From NCBI GenBank assembly GCA_021790415.1, contig JAJYDZ010000007.1:1-14218 (forward strand): a stretch of 14,218 nt of DNA. Direction: 5' to 3'. The notes below the pieces were generated by a model that saw only the letters and a list, made by a program, of their open reading frames with translations, made no database searches and was not told the origin of the DNA. This stretch comes from Thermoplasmata archaeon (GTDB taxonomy: Archaea; Thermoplasmatota; Thermoplasmata; Thermoplasmatales; Thermoplasmataceae). Positions within the stretch are counted from its first letter, which is position 1, and each line of letters begins with the position of its first letter. The translations under genes and the position numbers were made by a program. Positions 1 through 6,160 of the stretch are shown piece by piece.

Positions 1-106
1 CAATCAGTGAAGAAAGTATACCCGAAAGCCGGATCATTCTCCTGAAGAGCTTTTCCGGGGGGTGACCGTAATGAAGCGGAAGAATTGCCGATCCTATTCG
101 TTCCAT
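1..106 (-). CDS. DUF763 family protein, N-terminal fragment (runs off left edge)
   Basis: Reading the minus strand from ATG 106 gives 35 open codons to the window edge. The peptide begins MERIGSAILPLHYGHPPEKL and continues with an F-R-R-M-x-R-L stretch. This matches the N-terminus I know for DUF763 proteins (a conserved G-x-A-x-L-P-L-H-x-G motif followed by P-x-x-L-F-x-R-M), a family found in archaea and some thermophilic bacteria whose biochemical role is not established. Only the first part of a protein normally several hundred residues long is visible. A TATA-like stretch at 128-137 lies 22-31 nt upstream of the ATG, consistent with a leaderless transcript. It is divergent from the SIS gene and separated from it by a dead transposase, so I see no functional link with the sugar genes. 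Family assignment rests on motif memory only. Confidence 0.72.
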   Translation of the reverse strand, partial: MERIGSAILPLHYGHPPEKLFRRMIRLSGILSSLI

Positions 107-127
107 ACAAGAGAATTATTAAAGCGC

Positions 128-137
128 CTATTATTAA
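128..137 (-). promoter_or_regulatory. Putative TATA box of the DUF763 gene
   Basis: The minus strand reads TTAATAATAG, placed 22-31 nt before the ATG at 106. This is the spacing expected for an archaeal TATA box driving a leaderless mRNA. It is inferred from position and composition only. Confidence 0.4.
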
Positions 138-166
138 TTGTTATTTTGGAGAACAAGAGTGAAGGA

Positions 167-650
167 TTATTCATAAGCCATTGTATCACTTCTCAGATAA
201 TTGTAATACAGCACCTTCAGTCCTATTTCCTCTATTACACATTCAAGCCTCGCTGCATGATAATTTCACCCATGACTTTTTTCGCGCCATAGAAATATAT
301 CTCGATGATCCATCTTCTGCCATAATTGTGGTTCCCCTCCACTCTTCTTCTCCCAGTTTACGGATCTGTCTTGCAGTTACATTTCTATGAGGAGATCTCC
401 TTGCAATTGTCCTGAAGTTCTTTCTGAGAGGTATGATTGCATCCGTGACTTTTTAATTCAGAAGATCGAATATCCTTCGGGAATCATATGCCCTGTCTGC
501 GAATACTTGATCTTGCTCTCCGGTGACAAGTAAAGGAGGCATCTGAGCATCACGGCTGTGTACAGAAGAGATCGCAATCCCCTGTGCATTCACATGATCT
601 GTTGCAACGGAAGCATGCAGCTTGATCCAACCTTTTATTTCCTGACACAC
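167..650 (-). pseudogene. Decayed IS4/IS5-superfamily DDE transposase, C-terminal part
   Basis: The longest intact piece (453-650) contains GWIKLHASVATD and VFADRAYDS, typical of the central DDE domain, where the D of AD-x-AYDS is the second catalytic Asp. After an in-frame TAA at about 453, homology continues with IIPLRKNFRTIARRSPHRN. A frameshift at a C run (334-337 on plus) then leads into YGRRWIIEIYFYGAKK. That segment fits the Y-(2)-R-(3)-E-(6)-K signature of IS4/IS5-type transposases and carries the third catalytic acid. A second frameshift near 260 gives ARLECVIEEIGLKVLYYNYL and a terminal TAA at 167. A stop at 651-653 shows the N-terminal half, including the first Asp, is missing. The remnant thus has one nonsense codon, two frameshifts and a truncation, and cannot be active. 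I did not find terminal inverted repeats. Confidence 0.85.
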
Positions 651-667
651 TTATTTTGTGCCTAAAG

Positions 668-676
668 TTAATATCG
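668..676 (+). promoter_or_regulatory. Putative TATA box of the SIS gene
   Basis: The stretch TTAATATCG is centred about 26 nt before ATG 698. This spacing favours a leaderless transcript and supports ATG 698 rather than the in-frame TTG at 686. It overlaps an 8-bp palindrome TATCGATA (672-679), which may be chance. Confidence 0.38.
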
Positions 677-697
677 ATAGTATAGTTGGGGCTTCCC

Positions 698-1462
698 ATG
701 GTTGATTATTGTAATCAGTGGACTAAAAACGCAAAGACAATAATTACGGATATTGAACGAAATCAAGCTAGAAATATTGCTAAAGCCGCCAAAATAATAA
801 AAGATAGTATAACAAAAGAACACGCCACTTTTCTCTTTCGATCGGGGCACTCGGCTTTGCCAGTTCAAGAAATATACCCCAGGTACGGTGGCATTGTAGG
901 TTTTATACCTATGATTGAACTTCCGCTCTCGTTTTTTACCTCTATAGTAGGGAACATGGGCTTTGCTCAGTTTGACCATCTTGAAAACGATGCAAGTTAC
1001 GGAGCAGCAATTTTAAAGAGTTATATTATTCATCCACAGGATTCTCTTGTAGTCTTTACTCATAGTGGTTCTACGCCGGTGACACTGGAAGTAGCAATAA
1101 GATTTAAGGAGATGGGTGGCAAAGTAATTGGTGTTACTTCCAAGCACAGATCTGCAAATTCTCTTTCTAAACACCCAACGGGTAAATCCATTATTGATGT
1201 TGCCGACGTTTTGATTGATACTGGTGTGCCAGACTCCGATGTGTCAATAGAAATTGACAAGTTACAATTAGGACCGTTGTCAAGCATAGGTGCGATAGCT
1301 GTCGCAAATTTATTATCTATAAAGAGCGCTGAACAGTTAATACATGAGAAAAAAAATATTTCAGTTAACCCTGTACGTGCCTTTGATCCAGATAGTGAGA
1401 AAAAAATGGACGAAATATTGGCTAAATACAGGAAATTGTATTCAAGGCATATAGGACTGTAA
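698..1462 (+). CDS. SIS-domain sugar isomerase-like protein, UPF0309 type
   Basis: This 254-residue protein has a single SIS (sugar isomerase) fold. Residues 48-64 carry RSGHSALPVQEIYPRYG, the counterpart of the G-x-GHS-x-x-x-x-E-x-x-x-R-x-G motif of UPF0309 proteins. Residues 120-133 carry THSGSTPVTLEVA, the Ser-rich phosphate-binding loop of SIS domains. Residues 145-182 include GVTSKHRSANSLSKHPTGK and the VPDSDV stretch, also typical of the family. The family reaction is not established; members sit with amino-sugar and other carbohydrate genes and are presumed to act on a sugar phosphate. Here a role on GlcN-6-P or GlcNAc-6-P is inference from the neighbouring glycosidases. ATG 698 is chosen over TTG 686 because it matches the usual family N-terminus and fits the TATA spacing. 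It stands alone, flanked on both sides by transposase remnants. Confidence 0.85.
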   Translation: MVDYCNQWTKNAKTIITDIERNQARNIAKAAKIIKDSITKEHATFLFRSGHSALPVQEIYPRYGGIVGFIPMIELPLSFFTSIVGNMGFAQFDHLENDASYGAAILKSYIIHPQDSLVVFTHSGSTPVTLEVAIRFKEMGGKVIGVTSKHRSANSLSKHPTGKSIIDVADVLIDTGVPDSDVSIEIDKLQLGPLSSIGAIAVANLLSIKSAEQLIHEKKNISVNPVRAFDPDSEKKMDEILAKYRKLYSRHIGL

Positions 1463-1528
1463 GCGACCGTTTGCGTTGATTTGTCCCCCATATGCTTGTA
1501 ATTATTTCTTTCATTAGCCCATAACTCA

Positions 1529-2115
1529 TCATTTTTTACACAACATGCTCAGATCTGTCTCAAGTTTTTCTACAAACTCCCTTAATTTTTTTAGAGATTT
1601 TACTGACAGTTGCTTTATATTCCTCAGAATGACATAGTATATTATTCTCTCGTAAAAGTATGGATATATCTCTTTCAGGACTAACATTAATGTCCTTTCA
1701 GCTTTACCATATAGAAGTGCGTTGATGCCGTCTTAAGGATCGGACAGTATTCCCATGACCTAATCCTTAACAAGGCCGCTCATGATCACAGCGCCCATCT
1801 ACATCAGGCGGGAGTGTCTTTTTAGTTTTCGTTACCTTTAACCACTTTGGTATGATTCGGTAAGCATAGTACTTGTTTCCAACATTATGGTTGTAAAACC
1901 CTCTTGTGTTGTACTTCAACACCTATTCTAGAATAGTATTCAACTTATGTACATAGTAAGCACATAGCTGTTCATGCCATGACAATAATTGCATCTTCAT
2001 TTGAAAATAGTGTACCATCACAAACTAGACCTGATGTATAATTAGAATTTGTTTTGAATACTGTAATCATGTGTGCGCCAAAATACGTCTTTTTTCTCTC
2101 GTATTGAGGTCCCAT
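1529..2115 (-). pseudogene. Decayed transposase-like gene with internal damage
   Basis: Reading leftward from ATG 2115, the peptide MGPQYERKKTYFGAHMITVF continues to LVCDGTLFSNEDAIIVM. There a frameshift near 1990 leads into WHEQLCAYYVHKLNTILE. After an in-frame TAG (1923-1925) it continues VLKYNTRGFYNHNVGNKYYA and IIPKWLKVTKTKK. Further stops and a frameshift near 1770 precede a C-terminal part containing INALLYGKAERTLMLVLKEI, YPYFYERIIYYVILRNIKQL and LREFVEKLETDLSMLCKK, ending at TGA 1529-1531. The Y-G-K-A-E-R then Y-E-R-I-x-Y-x-x-I-R pattern resembles the C-terminus of archaeal DDE transposases. I cannot assign an IS family, and a non-transposase origin is possible. There is probably an internal deletion of the catalytic core. 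It accounts for almost all of the 695-base gap between the SIS and ROK genes; 1463-1528 shows nothing else. Confidence 0.6.
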
Positions 2116-2133
2116 AGGAAACAATTAAGCCAC

Positions 2134-2140
2134 TTTAAAT
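2134..2140 (+). promoter_or_regulatory. Putative TATA box of the ROK gene
   Basis: TTTAAAT lies 18-24 nt before GTG 2158, fitting a leaderless or nearly leaderless transcript. It sits just outside the 5' end of the transposase remnant, so the ROK promoter now abuts dead insertion-sequence DNA. Confidence 0.4.
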
Positions 2141-2157
2141 TATGATCATGAAGGGTC

Positions 2158-3108
2158 GTGATTCCAGCGATTAATGGATTATCTATAGATATTGGAGGTA
2201 CAAAGACAGCATATGGGATCGTCTGTAATAGTAATTCTATAAAGAAAAAGTGGGTCGTAATGAATTCATCAAATAATATGCAAGAGCTCGTTACCGGAGT
2301 TTGTGACGAAATATTGAAAGTTATAGGTATACAAAAATTAGATTTTGTTGCGATAGATATACCAGGAAGTGTAGGAAAAAACGATATTGTAACTTCTGCG
2401 CCAAATATTAGTGGTTCCAAAAACTTCGATTTGGTCAGGGAAGTTGAAAAAAAAACAGGTTTTAGACCGTTTATTATTGATGATCGAGCATCAGCTGTTA
2501 TTGCTGAAGCTGAATTTCTAAAGTCAAGGAACTTAATATCTCTAATTATAGGAACGGGAGTAGGCGCCGGCATAGTGCTTGAAGATACCGTACTAAATTT
2601 GGTTAGACCAGTAGCTGGATCTGTCGGATGGAATTTATATGGAGATTTTTCTTGCAAAACATCGAAGACAATAAAATTGGAAGATGAGATTTCTGGGAAA
2701 AGTATTGAGAGAAGATTTAATGGAGCCCAGAAAATAGGAGCTAAAACAAAAATGGCAATCATCGAAAAAAATGCTAAGGCAGATCTGGGAACAGTCTTTA
2801 AACAATTTGATTCTGGGACTGAACTGCCTTCTGGATTCCTAAATAAAATAGTAAACAGGGTGTCTATTGAGATCGTGAATCTTGTAAATACTCTCATGCC
2901 AGATTACGTAATTTTAAATGGAAAAGTTGGACTCGGAGTGAGTAAAAGATTTGCGAACCGCATTCAACTTTTTGTCAAATCTAACTGCAATCCTATAGCG
3001 TCCGAGAATGTAAGGGTTGAAATGAGCGCTCTAGGCGAAAATGCTTTTTTAATTGGTTTATGGTTATATGCTACCCAACCAAAATTTCGTAAGTATCGAA
3101 ACCGCTGA
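2158..3108 (+). CDS. Atypical ROK-family sugar kinase
   Basis: ROK proteins phosphorylate hexoses such as glucose, GlcNAc, ManNAc or glucosamine with ATP; some act as repressors. This 316-residue protein opens with the phosphate-1 loop DIGGTK (residues 11-16) and has no preceding HTH, so it looks like an enzyme. IIDDRASA (106-113) takes the place of the usual NDANAAA and keeps the catalytic-base Asp at D109. IGTGVGAGIV (131-140) is the second glycine-rich phosphate loop, and NTLMPDYVILNGKVG (244-258) is the adenosine-side motif. Two family hallmarks are missing: the G-E-x-G-H sugar/zinc motif reads AGSVGW (153-158), and there is no C-x-C-G-x-x-G-C zinc knuckle. Substrate is unknown; glucosamine or GlcNAc is inferred from context. 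The start is GTG 2158, the first possible codon after an in-frame TGA at 2149. Confidence 0.8.
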   Translation: MIPAINGLSIDIGGTKTAYGIVCNSNSIKKKWVVMNSSNNMQELVTGVCDEILKVIGIQKLDFVAIDIPGSVGKNDIVTSAPNISGSKNFDLVREVEKKTGFRPFIIDDRASAVIAEAEFLKSRNLISLIIGTGVGAGIVLEDTVLNLVRPVAGSVGWNLYGDFSCKTSKTIKLEDEISGKSIERRFNGAQKIGAKTKMAIIEKNAKADLGTVFKQFDSGTELPSGFLNKIVNRVSIEIVNLVNTLMPDYVILNGKVGLGVSKRFANRIQLFVKSNCNPIASENVRVEMSALGENAFLIGLWLYATQPKFRKYRNR

Positions 3109-3410
3109 TTTGATTCATGAATAAGTTGTCTGGTCAAATCGTCCCTTCTTCTATCTTGCCGCTTCAAGGAACATGCCAGGAGCAACATACTACATGCTTA
3201 AGAAGAAGCAGAATCACGACAATATATCTAAAAGAGTGGCATTTAGAGTTGAATCTGCTGCACACAATGTAGTTAAGACTACACTATCCAAACACTGAAT
3301 AAGGCCAGAATATGGCGATGCCTTGAATAATAGAACTTCAGAAATATGTATAAATAAGGTAGGGAAAATATCATTTGGAAGAATTCAACCTAGTGGTCTA
3401 AAATGCGAAT
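3109..3410. other. Gene-poor spacer before the GH2 gene
   Basis: No convincing gene is present. A 56-codon stretch on plus (about 3131-3298) is open and ends at TGA 3296-3298. It would encode RPFFYLAASRNMPGATYYML and a Lys-rich tail ending TTLSKH. It has no good start codon or ribosome site and could be another insertion-sequence scrap, but I recognise no family. TATAAATAA at 3349-3357 looks like a TATA box but has no gene at the right distance. Confidence 0.4.
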
Positions 3411-3419
3411 TTTTATAAG
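3411..3419 (+). promoter_or_regulatory. Putative TATA box of the GH2 gene
   Basis: TTTTATAAG is the best TATA-like element in the window. Transcription would start near 3440, leaving a leader of about 35 nt that contains the ribosome site at 3466-3472. Confidence 0.5.
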
Positions 3420-3423
3420 TGGG

Positions 3424-3436
3424 ATGGATTATCCAT
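3424..3436. promoter_or_regulatory. 13-bp palindrome at the GH2 promoter, candidate operator
   Basis: ATGGAT-T-ATCCAT is a perfect inverted repeat with a one-base centre. It begins 5 nt downstream of the TATA box and covers the predicted transcription start, a typical place for an archaeal repressor site. No regulator can be named from the sequence. Confidence 0.4.
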
Positions 3437-3465
3437 ATTTTCTAAGCAGATAGAAAAGAGAAATT

Positions 3466-3472
3466 GGTGATC
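3466..3472 (+). promoter_or_regulatory. Strong Shine-Dalgarno site deciding the GH2 start
   Basis: GGTGATC is a 7-base match to the archaeal consensus GGAGGTGATCC. It ends 3 nt before ATG 3476. It overlaps the alternative in-frame GTG at 3467 and lies next to TTG 3464, so ATG 3476 is the likely start. Confidence 0.65.
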
Positions 3473-3475
3473 ATT

Positions 3476-6112
3476 ATGCAACCCGAAATCAAGCAGAACG
3501 AGGTATATATACTAGATTCTAACTTTGGTCCAACAGATATCAACAAGAACTGGAAGATGCAAACATCAGAAAAGGTAAAATTTTCTGGAGAAGAGATTTC
3601 TTCCTTGTCATTTTCCGCTGAAGGCTGGTATCCAGTAGAAGTCCCCCAAACAGTTATGGCAGGACTCCTTTCTAACAACATCTTTGAAGATCCTTATTGT
3701 GGCATGAATCTTCGTGATCTCCCTGGCATGGAATATAAAATTGGTACTATATATTCAAATCAGGAAATGCCACCAAACAGTCCATTTGCGTGTTCTTGGT
3801 GGTACCGTTGTGAGGTGTTTCTTCCGCAGCCTTTTGCCGGTAAACATGTTTTCCTAAATCTGTTTGGTTTGAATTATAGAGCGAATGTATGGTTCAATTC
3901 AAAATTAATTGGTAAATCGGAAAATATCGTTGGTACTTTTAGAACGTTTGAGTTTGATATAACAGGTTTAATGAAAGTTGACGCTGTCAATGTCATTGCA
4001 ATAGAGGTGTTCCCGCCTAAAGCTAACGATTTAGCTATCTCTTGGGTTGACTGGAATCCTTCTCCTCCTGACAAGAATATGGGGATTTGGAAACGGGTTA
4101 CAATCTCAGCTAAAGGGTCGATAAATATTTTGAATCCCTATGTGCAGACTACTCTTGAAAAGTACCCTTCAAAAGCAGCTTCTTTATCGGTGCAAGCAAC
4201 TTTGAGAAACACATCTGAAACCAAGGTTAGCGGTAGACTAAGGGGTCTCATAACCGGAAATGGTGAAAATATAGAGTTCTCGGAAGAAATAACACTCGCA
4301 GCCAATTCTTTGGTCAAAGTTGATATTAGCGCTACAAAGAAAAAAGAGTTACGAGTAGCAAACCCAAGACTCTGGTGGCCATACCAGCTAGGAGAACCCT
4401 TTTTATATGGACTGGAACTGTCATTCTTAGAGGATAATTTTAGAATCTCAGACAGATGTGTGCTGAATTTTGGAATTGTTAGTTACGAATATATTAAGGC
4501 AAAAGAAGGGAATTTTATTCTCAAAGTAAATGGAGTGAATGTACTTGTAAGAGGAGCAGGCTGGGCGCCAGACATGTTTCTAAGGCAGGACATAAATAGG
4601 CTTAAACTTGAATTTAAGCACGTTAAAAACTTGGGGCTAAATACAATAAGGTTGGAAGGCAAGCTATTGGACGATGCTTTCTTTGATCTTGCAGATAATA
4701 ATGGAATTATGATCATGGCTGGATTTTGTTGCTGCGATGCCTGGGAGAAATGGGAAAAGTGGACTGAAGAAAGTAAAGATGTTGCTTTTAATAGCCTCAG
4801 AGATCAGCTTTATCGCTTGCGTAATCATCCATCTGTGTCAATGTGGCTTAATGGTAGCGATAATTTCCCGCCTCCTGAAATAGAAAGAAGTTACTTAGAT
4901 ATAGAAAAAGAGGTGGTTTGGCCGAGGCCAATTTTGTCCTCTGCAACATCAAAGATTAGCCAAGTCACACAGGATACAGGCGTAAAGATGACAGGTCCTT
5001 ATGATTATGTGCCGCCTAACTACTGGTATGCTGCAACTGATTTGGGCGGTGCAAAGGGATTCAACACAGAAACTAGCCCAGGATTTGCAATACCATCTGA
5101 AGAGACGTTGAAGTCATTTATTCCAGAGGAGAAATTATGGCCTATAAATGAAGTTTGGATGCTTCATTCAGGGGGAGGACCATTCAGGTTCATGGATAGA
5201 TTAATAACTGGAATCGAAGAAAGATATGGTAAAATAAGTGATCTTAGAGACTTTGTTTGGAAGTCCCAGGCTGAATCCTATGAAAGTCAACGAGCAATGT
5301 TTGAAGCTTATACGAGAAACAGGTATATTTCATCAGGCGTAATACAATGGATGCTCAACAATGCTTGGCCGAGTTTATTATGGCATCTATATAGTTATGA
5401 TCTAAGTGCAGACGGCGGGTATTACGGTTCAAAAAAAGCTATGGAACTTCTGCATGTACAATATTCATACGACAATCATGCAGTAGTGGTGTCAAACTTA
5501 ACCTGGTTAACACACAAGAATTTGACGGTTATGGCTAAAGCCTTTTCAATAGCTGGATCAGTAATCTTTGATCTATCATCTTCAGTCGATGTAAAAGTGG
5601 ACTCAGTTGAAACAGCGATGTACTTACCCAAGGTTCCGGAAGAAGTTAGGACCTACTTTCTTAGTTTAAAATTAACAAATTCTTCGGGTCACGTAATCAG
5701 CGATAACCTGTACTGGCTTTCTACTAAAGAAGACATTTTTGATTTCTCGAAGACTGAATTCTATTACACACCTGAATTAAGTTATGCTGATCTAACTTTA
5801 CTAACTGGGTTAGATAAGGTATCGCTAACAGGATCATTTTATTCAGTTAAAAAAGGTGAAAACACTGAATTTGTTGTCTCTGTCAATAATGAATCATCGA
5901 AGATCGCTTTCCTAACCAGACTTAGAATAATAGACAATAAACAAAAAAAAGAAGTCGCTCCTTCGTATTGGGAAGACAACTATATTTCATTACTTCCAAA
6001 AGAAGCTAGAACAATAAAAGCTGAAGTTTTGACATCAGAAATTCAGGAATCGTTGGTTGAAATATTAGTAGATGGATTCAACGTGAACCCTTCAAAAATT
6101 TCGAAAGACTAA
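3476..6112 (+). CDS. GH2 exo-beta-D-glucosaminidase (CsxA/GlmA-like)
   Basis: This 878-residue protein is predicted to remove single glucosamine units from the non-reducing end of chitosan oligosaccharides. The GH2 architecture is visible: an N-terminal jelly roll (about 1-215, with SWWYRCEVFLP and NLFGLNYRANVWFN), an immunoglobulin-like domain to about 335, a TIM barrel (about 340-700) and C-terminal beta domains. The barrel has WLNGSDNFPP, where D462 occupies the acid/base site that is Asn-Glu in beta-mannosidases and beta-galactosidases. It also has FNTETSPG, with nucleophile E532. The S-D and FN-x-ETS-x-G pair, together with MTGPYDYVPPNYWY between them, matches the exo-glucosaminidase CsxA (catalytic D469 and E541) closely as I remember it. 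There is no signal peptide, so it should be cytoplasmic and act on imported oligomers. It converges on the GH20 gene 39 nt away. Confidence 0.88.
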   Translation: MQPEIKQNEVYILDSNFGPTDINKNWKMQTSEKVKFSGEEISSLSFSAEGWYPVEVPQTVMAGLLSNNIFEDPYCGMNLRDLPGMEYKIGTIYSNQEMPPNSPFACSWWYRCEVFLPQPFAGKHVFLNLFGLNYRANVWFNSKLIGKSENIVGTFRTFEFDITGLMKVDAVNVIAIEVFPPKANDLAISWVDWNPSPPDKNMGIWKRVTISAKGSINILNPYVQTTLEKYPSKAASLSVQATLRNTSETKVSGRLRGLITGNGENIEFSEEITLAANSLVKVDISATKKKELRVANPRLWWPYQLGEPFLYGLELSFLEDNFRISDRCVLNFGIVSYEYIKAKEGNFILKVNGVNVLVRGAGWAPDMFLRQDINRLKLEFKHVKNLGLNTIRLEGKLLDDAFFDLADNNGIMIMAGFCCCDAWEKWEKWTEESKDVAFNSLRDQLYRLRNHPSVSMWLNGSDNFPPPEIERSYLDIEKEVVWPRPILSSATSKISQVTQDTGVKMTGPYDYVPPNYWYAATDLGGAKGFNTETSPGFAIPSEETLKSFIPEEKLWPINEVWMLHSGGGPFRFMDRLITGIEERYGKISDLRDFVWKSQAESYESQRAMFEAYTRNRYISSGVIQWMLNNAWPSLLWHLYSYDLSADGGYYGSKKAMELLHVQYSYDNHAVVVSNLTWLTHKNLTVMAKAFSIAGSVIFDLSSSVDVKVDSVETAMYLPKVPEEVRTYFLSLKLTNSSGHVISDNLYWLSTKEDIFDFSKTEFYYTPELSYADLTLLTGLDKVSLTGSFYSVKKGENTEFVVSVNNESSKIAFLTRLRIIDNKQKKEVAPSYWEDNYISLLPKEARTIKAEVLTSEIQESLVEILVDGFNVNPSKISKD

Positions 6113-6133
6113 ATTCCGAACGGTGCACAAGAG

Positions 6134-6160
6134 GGATTTTAATATAAGTATTTAAAATCC
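6134..6160. terminator. Inverted repeat between convergent glycosidase genes, likely bidirectional terminator
   Basis: GGATTTTAA (6134-6142) and TTAAAATCC (6152-6160) form a perfect 9-bp stem with a 9-nt loop. The right arm contains the GH20 stop codon at 6152-6154. Outer bases GAGG (6131-6134) and CCTC (6164-6167) add a weaker complementarity. The A/T-rich symmetric stem could end transcription from both sides. Confidence 0.45.

Noticed and set aside
686..697. TTG 686 as start of the SIS gene
   Set aside because: ATG 698 fits the family N-terminus and the distance from the TATA-like box better.
2067..2897. A 276-codon open frame on the minus strand
   Set aside because: It lies opposite the ROK gene, has low-complexity hydrophobic composition and no family motifs, whereas the plus strand carries clear ROK loops.
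3476..6112. Beta-mannosidase as the GH2 product
   Set aside because: The overall architecture is similar, but the Asn-Glu acid/base motif is Ser-Asp and the FN-x-ETS-x-G context is that of exo-glucosaminidases.
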